A stretch of 5,699 nucleotides of DNA from Pseudomonadota bacterium (GCA_023435325.1 JAEYRT010000037.1:1-5699), one strand, 5' to 3'. Numbered from the stretch's first letter, positions 1 to 5,688 are shown. Notes: generated by a model from the sequence alone, not told the origin. Numbers and translations: made by a program.

Positions 1-31
1 ATTGGCTCACTGTGTTTGAAGGAGATCGCAA

Positions 32-211
32 ATGACGTTGCTGCAAGAACCTCGCGCTTTCGTGACTGCTGTCACCGAGCCGCCTCCACACCAGCCTGAC
101 AAAGCCCCGACGGATGAGCAAAAGAAAAATGATCAACAACAGCAGGAAGGGAACGACCCTCCTCATCCGCCCCACTCACCATTTAGCGAGCCGGATATCG
201 CTCCCGAATGA
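32..211 (+). CDS. small proline/glutamine-rich hydrophilic protein, unknown function (59 aa)
   Basis: This reading frame runs from ATG at 32 to TGA at 209-211. An AAGGAG Shine-Dalgarno sequence at 19-24 lies 7 bases before the ATG, and an in-frame TGA at 17-19 rules out a longer start inside the window. The 59-residue product begins MTLLQEPRAFVTAVTEPPP. It has no membrane segment, signal peptide or cysteine. Its middle is rich in proline, glutamine and charged residues, including a run of four glutamines at 35-38, and its end is acidic. Such composition suggests a disordered protein. It converges on the glycine-zipper gene, with 30 bases between the two stop codons. I do not recognise a family. 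The ribosome binding site is the main support; the frame is short enough that chance remains possible. Confidence 0.55.
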   Translation: MTLLQEPRAFVTAVTEPPPHQPDKAPTDEQKKNDQQQQEGNDPPHPPHSPFSEPDIAPE

Positions 212-241
212 AACCGATCGTTCCGTGCGTAACGGACACGG

Positions 242-589
242 TCACTTGTCGTCGCCTGGCTCTTCCGTCTTCTGATCCGTCTGGATCGTGGGCGTACTGG
301 CTGCTGCCACGCCCAAAGCACCCACCGCGCTGCCCACGGTGCCACCCACCATGATTCCGACCGGACCGGCGATGGCTGCACCAACTGCCGCCCCCACGGC
401 CACACCAGCCAAGGCACCGCCCCCGACCAAGGACGATGACATTTCACGCATGGAATCATCGGGAGACAACGCTACCTGCGCACCAGGATCAGGGTCTTGA
501 GAGGGCACGCCATGCCCTGGCTGGGCTTGTTCCAGCAGATCGGGGTCCTGCGTCGAATGAAGGGTTTCGGGATGTTTTGGGCTATTCAT
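242..589 (-). CDS. small glycine-zipper protein, probable membrane-associated (115 aa)
   Basis: The product has a hydrophilic, proline- and aspartate-rich N-terminus (about residues 1-50), a glycine-rich hydrophobic core (54-97) and a polar, acidic tail. The core holds two regular glycine zippers, G58-G62-G66-G70 and G78-G82-G86-G90, separated by a short stretch containing P76. That is the layout of a two-helix membrane hairpin of the glycine-zipper superfamily. No Sec signal or lipobox is visible. The start is ATG at 589, because AAGGAG at 601-596 lies 6 bases upstream; the frame could open further at a TTG (622), but that would overlap this site. Proteins with such zippers are often called bacteriocin-like or envelope-stress proteins, but the biochemical role is unknown. 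It has a long AT-rich upstream region, suggesting its own regulation, and it converges on the small frame at 32-211. Confidence 0.85.
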   Translation of the reverse strand: MNSPKHPETLHSTQDPDLLEQAQPGHGVPSQDPDPGAQVALSPDDSMREMSSSLVGGGALAGVAVGAAVGAAIAGPVGIMVGGTVGSAVGALGVAAASTPTIQTDQKTEEPGDDK

Positions 590-595
590 GCTCTT

Positions 596-601
596 CTCCT
601 T
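596..601 (-). promoter_or_regulatory. ribosome binding site of the glycine-zipper gene
   Basis: Read on the minus strand this is AAGGAG, 6 bases before the ATG at 589. It decides between that ATG and a TTG at 622 in the same frame. Confidence 0.7.
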
Positions 602-715
602 GAATGAAAAACGCGAAAACAAGAGAAAAACTCCTGCCTGATCCGATTTTCTATTCAGTGATCGTGCATTTTTGCCATCTAAGTTTTTCTTTGTCTGTCA
701 GTGAATGGCTTTCTG

Positions 716-737
716 AAATTCAAACCGCTTTGAATTT
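716..737. repeat. perfect 9-bp inverted repeat in AT-rich DNA (candidate operator)
   Basis: AAATTCAAA at 716-724 and its exact complement TTTGAATTT at 729-737 are separated by CCGC. The site lies 127 bases upstream of the glycine-zipper start. The stem is AT-rich and is not followed by a clear U-tract on either strand, so a protein binding site fits better than a terminator. The binding protein is unknown. Confidence 0.5.
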
Positions 738-1071
738 AAAGAATATCTCCCTGTAAATATTTTTTCACTGTACTTTTAAAAAAACCTTGGTGTCGATTTC
801 ATTTTTTTCAAACCATCATTTTTTGCTTTGACCGAGCTAGATGTCACCCTTCACGGATTCGCCGAGAAAAGTGAGTCGGCCCATTACTGCTTGCAAGCGC
901 GCTGGATTTTTGCTTTCCGCCCAAGTCGGAAACGGGGTAGCGGCGAATTCAAGCTCCAGTGCAGCCCAGGACTTTGAATCCTTATCGCCCCCCAGCCAAT
1001 CGCGGACTGGGACTGGCATTGGAAATCCGGCAAAGCAACGCCGTTTCAAGGCTCGTGATCACGGGTCTTGT

Positions 1072-1986
1072 TCAGTCGGGCAATGCGCCAAGACTGCGTC
1101 GCGTCGTGAAACAGCGCATCTGGCCCGTGATGGGGTCTTGAAATGACAGTTCCTTGGCGAGCAACAGCAAGGGCCGAGAGAAATCGCCCTCGGGCATATC
1201 CTCCACCACCGGATACAGGCCATCGCCTTTCAGCCCCAGCCCCAGGGCCGCCATGTGCACCCGCAGCTGGTGCCGTTTGCCACTGACAGGCTGGAGCAAA
1301 TAGCGCCCCCACCGTTGGTTGTGCTCCAGCAACTGCATCTGCGTCCAGCTATTGGGCGTGCCGTCCACTTCTTGCATACGGATGAAATGATTGCTCTCCA
1401 CCATGCGGCTGGCGTGTTCGCGCGGAAAGGTGATGGCAGGGTTCCACGGTGCAATCGCTTCATACGCTTTGTGCACTGTGCGCTCTCGGAATAAGGCTTG
1501 GTAGGCGCCGCGATCTTCACGCCGAATGGCCAGCAGCACCAGTCCAGCCGTATCCCGGTCAATGCGGTGCACGGGCGACAGGTCCGGCAACCCCAGCTGT
1601 TTTTTCAAACGCACCAGCAAGGTGTTCTGGAGATACCGTCCGCCAGGGGTGACTGGCAGAAAGTGCGGTTTATCGGCCACCACGATGTGTGCATCCTGAA
1701 ACAGCACCTGGGCTTCAAACGGAATATGGGGCTCGGTCTCCACTTCGCGGTAGTAATAAATGCGCAAGCCGCACAGCAACGGTGTCTCAGCTTGCACGGG
1801 ACGCGCCAGTTCATCCACCACTTCGCCCCGCGCCATGCGCTGCAGCCAATCCGCCTGCGAAACAGCCGGCAACCGCTCCACCAGATACGCCAGACACGTA
1901 CCCCGACCGGTACTGGGCAGCACGACGCAGCTGGGTTTCACACCGTTGCGGATGGGGAGCACTTGTGGATCGTGGGTGTTGTGCAT
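1072..1986 (-). CDS. RluA-family RNA pseudouridine synthase (304 aa)
   Basis: Enzymes of this family convert specific uridines in rRNA or tRNA to pseudouridine. An N-terminal region with S4-like character (about residues 30-85, ending GLRIYYYREVE) precedes the catalytic domain. The catalytic domain shows motif I (DKPHFLPV, 105-112), the active-site motif HRIDRDTAG (140-148) with catalytic aspartate D143, the KAY motif (173-175) and GKRHQLRVHMAALG (236-249). All key residues are present. The combination with an extended N-terminus matches the RluA-type subfamily seen in proteobacteria rather than short E. coli RluA. The target uridine cannot be told from sequence, so I give no symbol. The start is the first ATG after an in-frame TAA, although its ribosome binding site is weak. 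It lies 74 bases downstream of waaA, probably co-transcribed. Confidence 0.93.
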   Translation of the reverse strand: MHNTHDPQVLPIRNGVKPSCVVLPSTGRGTCLAYLVERLPAVSQADWLQRMARGEVVDELARPVQAETPLLCGLRIYYYREVETEPHIPFEAQVLFQDAHIVVADKPHFLPVTPGGRYLQNTLLVRLKKQLGLPDLSPVHRIDRDTAGLVLLAIRREDRGAYQALFRERTVHKAYEAIAPWNPAITFPREHASRMVESNHFIRMQEVDGTPNSWTQMQLLEHNQRWGRYLLQPVSGKRHQLRVHMAALGLGLKGDGLYPVVEDMPEGDFSRPLLLLAKELSFQDPITGQMRCFTTRRSLGALPD

Positions 1987-2060
1987 GATGTCTTGATCAG
2001 GCTTTGATTAGCCAAATCAGGCTTCAGCGCTTATGCAGCAAGCGTTGACAGCTCTTGTTT

Positions 2061-3359
2061 TTACAATTTCCTCGATTGCACAATCTGCGCAATCGCCTGG
2101 GCCGTGGTCTTTGCACCGCCGCGGTGCGCGCCCGCGAAGTCCAGCGCCGCTTGCCGTGCCCGCGCCAGGCCTTGTGCATCCCGCACCAGGGCAGTGGCAA
2201 GTTGCACGCCCTGCTCCATATCCAGTACGCGAAATGCCGCGCCCACTTCACATGCAGCCTGCGATGCCTGCGCGAAGTTAAAGGTATGCGGCCCCAGCAC
2301 CATGGGGCAGGCACAAGCAGCAGCTTCAATCAGGTTCTGCCCCCCCAAAGGCTCAAAGCTCCCGCCCAACAGGCCGATGTCTGCCGCGGCGTAATACAGC
2401 GGCATTTCACCCAGGCTATCACCCAGCCATACATCCACGTCCGTCGGCGGCAGCCCCTGGCCCCATTGGCTGCGGCGTGCCACGCGCAAGCCTGCCTGCT
2501 CCAGCAGTGCATGCACCTCGTTGAAACGTTGAGGATGGCGCGGCACGATCAGCCACTGGCACTGGCCTGCCACACCATGAAACTTGCGCCCGGCCCACTG
2601 GGCCAGCCATTGTGCTTCTTCGCCTTCACGCGAACTGGCCACGATGACCACGGGCCGTGCGCTGGCAGCACGCCAAGCCTGGCCCTGCTGGAGCAAGTCT
2701 GCATCGGGTTGCACATCAAACTTGAGATTGCCCACTACAGCCTGGACGGGCGCATGGAGGCTCCGCAAGCGCTGGGCATCTTCTTCCGTTTGTGCCCACA
2801 CTGCGTGCAAGGCAGCATATGTCGGCAAGAAAAGGGAAGACCAGCGTTGCGCCCCTGCCTGGGATTTGGCGTTCAAGCGTGCATTGGCCAAAACCAAGGG
2901 CACCCCTGCACGCTGGCAGCCCCGGACCAGGTTGGGCCAGACCTCCGTCTCCATCAACACGCCCACCATGGGCTGGAACTGCTTTAAAAAACGGTCCACG
3001 GCCCTGCGACTGTCCCAGGGTTGCCACACCTGCACATCGCCTTCGCGCAGCAACTTACGGCCTTCTGCACGGCCCGTGGCAGTGCCATGGGTCAGCAGCA
3101 AACGCATGCCAGGCAGGGCTGCACGCAGTTCTTGCACCAGCAAGGCGGCCGCCCGCGTTTCCCCCAGGGACACGGCATGGATCCAGATCCACTGTCCAGC
3201 GGCCTCACGGCCTAGATCCGCAGGCGAGTAGTGCCCAAAGCGCTCAGGCATGGCTTCTGCGTAGCCAGGCTCCGCCAGCGCCCGCTTTTGCAGCTTGCGC
3301 TTGAGCAAGGGCTGGGCAGCCCACGCCAAAACCGAATACGCTGATGCACTGAAGTTCAT
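2061..3359 (-). CDS. waaA: 3-deoxy-D-manno-octulosonic acid (Kdo) transferase WaaA
   Basis: WaaA transfers Kdo from CMP-Kdo to the lipid A precursor at the cytoplasmic face of the inner membrane, starting the lipopolysaccharide core. The product from this start is 432 aa (E. coli about 425). It has an N-terminal hydrophobic anchor (about residues 5-19, ending in QPLL) and a GT-B fold with family motifs: HAVSLGE (61-67, E67 being the expected catalytic acid/base), LMETEVWPN (135-143), GNLKFD (210-215), IVPRHPQRF (271-279), GDSLGEM (313-319), GGSFEPLGGQN (332-342) and GPHTFNF (356-362). The frame also opens at TTG 3392 and ATG 3368. I chose ATG 3359 because the distance to the QPL anchor matches known WaaA proteins, but no candidate has a strong ribosome binding site. 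It starts 29 bases after the mutase stop. Whether it adds one or more Kdo residues cannot be read here. Confidence 0.95.
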   Translation of the reverse strand: MNFSASAYSVLAWAAQPLLKRKLQKRALAEPGYAEAMPERFGHYSPADLGREAAGQWIWIHAVSLGETRAAALLVQELRAALPGMRLLLTHGTATGRAEGRKLLREGDVQVWQPWDSRRAVDRFLKQFQPMVGVLMETEVWPNLVRGCQRAGVPLVLANARLNAKSQAGAQRWSSLFLPTYAALHAVWAQTEEDAQRLRSLHAPVQAVVGNLKFDVQPDADLLQQGQAWRAASARPVVIVASSREGEEAQWLAQWAGRKFHGVAGQCQWLIVPRHPQRFNEVHALLEQAGLRVARRSQWGQGLPPTDVDVWLGDSLGEMPLYYAAADIGLLGGSFEPLGGQNLIEAAACACPMVLGPHTFNFAQASQAACEVGAAFRVLDMEQGVQLATALVRDAQGLARARQAALDFAGAHRGGAKTTAQAIAQIVQSRKL

Positions 3360-3388
3360 GCCGTTCATCTTCGCCAATGCGCAAGCAA

Positions 3389-4777
3389 TCAATGCGCTGC
3401 GCTGCCGACTTTGGCGCCAGGCTTGACGCGCTCCAGCAGCGCCAGCATTTGGGCTTCGATGCGCTTCAGCGCTTCGGGTGTATGCCCTTCAAAGCGCAGC
3501 ACCAGTACCGGCGTGGTGTTGCTGGCGCGAATCAGGCCAAAGCCATCTTCCCAGTCCACACGCAGGCCATCAATGGTGCTGATTTGTGCAGGCGCAGCAA
3601 ACACGGTGGGCGCCAAGGCCTGCAATTGCGCAGTCAGGGCATGGGGTTCGCCCTCGGCACACGCCACGTTCAGCTCCGGTGTGGAGAAGCTGGTTGGCAG
3701 CGCGTTGAGTACCGCGCTGGGATCAGCCTCTTTGCTCAAAATTTCCAGCAAGCGACAGCCCGCGTAGGTGCCATCGTCAAAGCCGTACCAGCGCTCTTTG
3801 AAGAAGATGTGGCCACTCATCTCGCCACCCAAAGGAGAATCCACCTCCTTCATGCGTGCCTTGACCAAAGAGTGTCCGGTTTTATACATCTCGGGCACGC
3901 CACCCGCCTCACGAATGGCAGGTGCCAGACGCTGGGTGCACTTCACGTCAAACAAAATCGTGCCGCCCGGCACGCGCGAGAGCACATCTTTGGCAAACAG
4001 CATCATCTGGCGGTCAGGGTAAATGGTCTGGCCGTCCTTGGTGACAATACCCAGGCGATCGCCATCACCATCGAAAGCCAAGCCCAGTTCGGCATCGGTT
4101 TCCTGCAAGGCCTTGACCACATCACGCAGATTTTCGGGCTTGCTGGGGTCAGGATGGTGATTGGGGAAGTTGCCATCCACCTCCGAAAACAGCTCCAGCA
4201 CTTCGCAGCCCAAGGCACGGAAGATGGCAGGCGCTGTGGCTCCGGCCACTCCATTGCCACAGTCCACCACAATCTTCACGGGGCGCACCAGTTTCACATC
4301 AGCCACGATGCGGGCAGTGTAGTCTGCCAGCACATCCGCCTGGCGAATGCTGCCGCCGCCTTGCAATGTCCAGCTTTCAGCTTCCATGGTGTGACGCAGC
4401 GCCTGGATTTCAGGCCCGTAAATGGCCCGGCCAGCCAGCACCATCTTGAAGCCGTTGTAATCCTTGGGGTTGTGGCTGCCCGTGACCATGATGCCGCTGC
4501 GGCACAAGGTACAGGCGGCAAAGTACAGCATGGGAGTGGTGCACATGCCCACGTCAATCACTTGCACGCCCACATCCACCAGACCAGCCATCAGGGCCTG
4601 GCTGAGTGCGGGACCGGACAAACGCCCATCTCTGCCGACTGCCACCACTTTTTCGCCTTCAGCCAAAGCAGCCATGCCAAACGCACGGCCAATACCGCGA
4701 GCAACTTCTTCCGTTAGCGTTGATGGAACAACACCTCGAATGTCATAAGCTTTAAAGATAGAAGCAGCAATCTGCAC
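3389..4777 (-). CDS. algC: phosphomannomutase/phosphoglucomutase (AlgC/ManB type)
   Basis: This cytoplasmic enzyme interconverts hexose 6-phosphates and 1-phosphates (mannose, glucose), feeding GDP-mannose and UDP-glucose pathways for lipopolysaccharide and exopolysaccharide. It is an alpha-D-phosphohexomutase of 462 aa, close to Pseudomonas AlgC (463). Motifs in order are FKAYDIRG near the N-terminus, the phosphoserine loop TGSHNP (99-104, S101), the magnesium loop DGDGDR (236-241), the sugar-binding loop GEMSGH (318-323) and the phosphate-binding loop RASNTTP (417-423). All four domains are complete. I place the start at GTG 4777, giving MQIAASIFKAYDIRG: an AAGGG lies 9 bases upstream. The ATG at 4786 directly abuts that AAGGG and so has no usable spacing. 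It is the first gene of a minus-strand series with waaA and the pseudouridine synthase. A terminator-like hairpin lies in its leader. Confidence 0.94.
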   Translation of the reverse strand: MQIAASIFKAYDIRGVVPSTLTEEVARGIGRAFGMAALAEGEKVVAVGRDGRLSGPALSQALMAGLVDVGVQVIDVGMCTTPMLYFAACTLCRSGIMVTGSHNPKDYNGFKMVLAGRAIYGPEIQALRHTMEAESWTLQGGGSIRQADVLADYTARIVADVKLVRPVKIVVDCGNGVAGATAPAIFRALGCEVLELFSEVDGNFPNHHPDPSKPENLRDVVKALQETDAELGLAFDGDGDRLGIVTKDGQTIYPDRQMMLFAKDVLSRVPGGTILFDVKCTQRLAPAIREAGGVPEMYKTGHSLVKARMKEVDSPLGGEMSGHIFFKERWYGFDDGTYAGCRLLEILSKEADPSAVLNALPTSFSTPELNVACAEGEPHALTAQLQALAPTVFAAPAQISTIDGLRVDWEDGFGLIRASNTTPVLVLRFEGHTPEALKRIEAQMLALLERVKPGAKVGSAAH

Positions 4778-4786
4778 AGTACACAT

Positions 4787-4791
4787 CCCTT
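4787..4791 (-). promoter_or_regulatory. ribosome binding site of the mutase gene
   Basis: The minus strand reads AAGGG here, ending 9 bases before GTG 4777 and immediately touching ATG 4786. The spacing supports the GTG start. Confidence 0.55.
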
Positions 4792-4808
4792 AGCGCAACC
4801 AGGCGCGC

Positions 4809-4840
4809 AAAAAACAAGAGGCACGAAAACCGTGCCTTTT
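4809..4840 (-). terminator. intrinsic terminator-like hairpin in the mutase leader
   Basis: On the minus strand AGGCACG (4837-4831) pairs with CGTGCCT (4825-4819) across a 5-base loop, and a T-rich stretch ending in six T (4814-4809) follows. The stem is 7 bp and GC-rich. On the plus strand the same hairpin is followed by TTTT (4837-4840), so it could act in both directions. No clear gene ends at it from either side: on the minus strand it lies between the region upstream and the mutase start, which suggests attenuation or insulation. Confidence 0.55.
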
Positions 4841-4881
4841 CCGCATTTTAGACATCTCTGACAGAGCAAAAAAGCGTGAGG

Positions 4882-4905
4882 CAGGCACGGCCATACCGTC
4901 GCCTG
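4882..4905 (-). promoter_or_regulatory. upstream hairpin competing with the terminator (candidate attenuator arm)
   Basis: On the minus strand CAGGCGACGG (4905-4896) pairs with CCGTGCCTG (4890-4882) as 9 bp with one bulged G and a 5-base loop. Its second arm, CCGTGCCT (4890-4883), is also an exact complement of AGGCACGG (4837-4830), which contains the first arm of the terminator hairpin. Two exclusive folds are therefore possible. Pairing is read directly from sequence; function is inferred. Confidence 0.35.
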
Positions 4906-5016
4906 AAAATGTAGGCTTTCTTTGCCCTGCCTCGTTCTTCATCATCTCCATCACGGCCCAAGTTTTCATCCTGTTTTGGAAAATGGTTTTGAAACAAACT
5001 AAAACTACGCCATGGT

Positions 5017-5039
5017 TTACGCTCAGGGAAAATGCGTAA
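5017..5039. repeat. spaced inverted repeat TTACGC-N11-GCGTAA
   Basis: TTACGC at 5017-5022 and GCGTAA at 5034-5039 are exact complements separated by 11 bases. The site lies about 80 bases upstream of the plus-strand gene at 5120 and within the possible control region of the mutase operon. Size and spacing suit a dimeric regulator, but no known box is recognised. Confidence 0.3.
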
Positions 5040-5072
5040 GCTGCCATGCTGCTTCTTTATCGGCCACGCATG

Positions 5073-5101
5073 TTGTTTGATGTGAACTTGTCTCTGATAA
5101 C
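5073..5101 (+). promoter_or_regulatory. candidate sigma-70 promoter of the 126-aa gene
   Basis: TTGTTT (5073-5078) and GATAAC (5096-5101) are separated by 17 bases. They match the consensus at 3 of 6 and 4 of 6 positions. Transcription would begin near 5108, which would leave the ribosome binding site at the very start of the message, so the call is tentative. Confidence 0.25.
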
Positions 5102-5106
5102 AGTAG

Positions 5107-5112
5107 AAAGGG
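5107..5112 (+). promoter_or_regulatory. ribosome binding site deciding a GTG start
   Basis: AAAGGG lies 7 bases before GTG 5120. The next in-frame ATG (5150) is ten codons into the frame and has no such site. Confidence 0.5.
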
Positions 5113-5119
5113 CCTACCA

Positions 5120-5500
5120 GTGCGCAGAATCTTCACTTTTTTATCTGAAATGGAAAAAGCGCCTCCTTGCAAAAATCGTGAAGAGGCATTCGATTTGGTA
5201 AAAAAGCTCTGGATTGATGCCAACTTAAGCATGAACGCCACGAAAAGCGAATTGCGCTCTTTTATCGATCTTCAGCTTCACAAGGAACATGGCTGGCAGG
5301 ACCTGGATCGTGATCCCTGCTACCTGCCCAGCATTCAGCAAACAGATGTCAGGCTGTATCTGCATCTCGACGGCACCATCGTGATCCAGCGCATGGAGCC
5401 TGGCGTTCATCCCATTCTCTTGCACAAGCTTGGGGCCAATAGACTCAAGGGCATCACTTTGCAGCCAACAGAACAAAGAACGCCCTGCAAGACGTCATAG
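5120..5500 (+). CDS. hypothetical protein, unknown function (126 aa)
   Basis: I do not recognise this protein. It begins at GTG 5120, supported by AAAGGG 7 bases upstream, with an in-frame TGA at 5078-5080 limiting any longer start. It is soluble in character: no signal peptide and no membrane segment. The N-terminal half (about residues 20-58) is rich in charged residues and looks helical. The second half contains likely beta strands (DVRLYLHLDGTIVIQRM, 76-92), followed by a basic stretch and a polar tail. Three cysteines are scattered (C17, C67, C123) and form no metal motif. The first part of the gene is about 43% GC in sampled lines, lower than neighbours, while the middle rises to about 58%. 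It is transcribed away from the mutase operon and appears to stand alone. Confidence 0.72.
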   Translation: MRRIFTFLSEMEKAPPCKNREEAFDLVKKLWIDANLSMNATKSELRSFIDLQLHKEHGWQDLDRDPCYLPSIQQTDVRLYLHLDGTIVIQRMEPGVHPILLHKLGANRLKGITLQPTEQRTPCKTS

Positions 5501-5651
5501 CAGCAGAACTAGTGAGAGTGACCCCGTGTTTGCCGGTCACGGTCAAGCCGTGCATCAAAACCCATCGCGCTGGGTAAGGTGTTATCGGGATCAGCAACAG
5601 GCAACCAAGCTGTCCAGTAGCTTGCCGCAAACCATGTTACCGTTTGTTATT

Positions 5652-5665
5652 TTTTGTATACAAAA
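5652..5665. promoter_or_regulatory. perfect 14-bp palindrome TTTTGTATACAAAA (candidate operator)
   Basis: The 14 bases equal their own reverse complement. The TTGTATACAA core resembles sites bound by GntR-family regulators (a GT-TA-AC type dyad), which is family knowledge rather than proof. It lies in the AT-rich end of the window near a tandem 8-bp repeat. Confidence 0.4.
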
Positions 5666-5672
5666 GACTCGC

Positions 5673-5688
5673 AGTTTTGTAGTTTTGT
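5673..5688 (+). repeat. tandem 8-bp direct repeat (AGTTTTGT x2)
   Basis: AGTTTTGT occurs at 5673-5680 and again, directly adjacent, at 5681-5688. It may be a regulator site or a simple duplication. Confidence 0.45.

Larger units (their letters stand above)
590..1071. other. gene-less stretch with an AT-rich island
   Basis: No convincing gene is visible here. Positions 661-840 contain 58 G or C in 180 bases (about 32%), far below the neighbouring genes, with several T and A runs and a perfect inverted repeat at 716-737. This half is best read as the leader and control region of the glycine-zipper gene. I searched the minus strand for a sigma-70 promoter and found only weak matches. The other half (837-1049) has normal GC and holds a 70-codon minus-strand frame opening at TTG, with no Shine-Dalgarno sequence and only about 57% GC at third positions. 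It directly follows the pseudouridine synthase stop and is too weak to call a gene. Confidence 0.5.
4778..5119. other. divergent intergenic region
   Basis: This region lies between the mutase gene (minus) and the 126-aa gene (plus). It holds a terminator-like hairpin (4809-4840), an upstream competing hairpin (4882-4905), an odd palindrome (CTCTG-A-CAGAG, 4856-4866) and a spaced inverted repeat (5017-5039). A minus-strand frame of 85 codons (5047 to 4790) runs through all the hairpins and ends just before the mutase start; it lacks a good ribosome binding site, so I treat it as non-coding. A weak minus-strand -10 element (TAAAAT, 4850-4845) sits just before the terminator hairpin but has no matching -35 element. 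Confidence 0.5.

Noticed and set aside
213..242. Possible bidirectional terminator between the two convergent genes
   Set aside because: Only a 5-bp stem (TCCGT/ACGGA) with a loosely matching outer ACCG/CGGT pair and no U-tract on either strand.
841..1146. Plus-strand 101-codon frame
   Set aside because: Its end overlaps the pseudouridine synthase on the other strand, and it has no ribosome binding site.
2026..2046. Hairpin between waaA and the pseudouridine synthase
   Set aside because: AGCGCTT and AAGCGTT pair imperfectly and no U-tract follows on the minus strand, so it is not called as a terminator.
2055..2987. Plus-strand open frame of 310 codons
   Set aside because: Antisense to waaA, with a histidine-, cysteine- and glutamine-rich composition typical of a shadow frame.
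3377..4717. Long plus-strand open frame of 446 codons
   Set aside because: It lies wholly antisense to the mutase gene, which has every family motif. Long antisense frames are expected opposite GC-rich genes, and this one encodes no recognisable domain.
4790..5047. Minus-strand 85-codon frame ending at the mutase start
   Set aside because: It has no good ribosome binding site and runs straight through the hairpins and the terminator. As a leader peptide it shows no run of one amino acid that would explain attenuation.
5510..5650. Minus-strand frame of about 45 codons ending GFDARLDRDRQTRGHSH
   Set aside because: The sequence reads rather like protein, but an in-frame stop lies just upstream near 5650, the only ATG leaves 18 codons and there is no ribosome binding site. 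The plus strand gives an equally plausible short frame.
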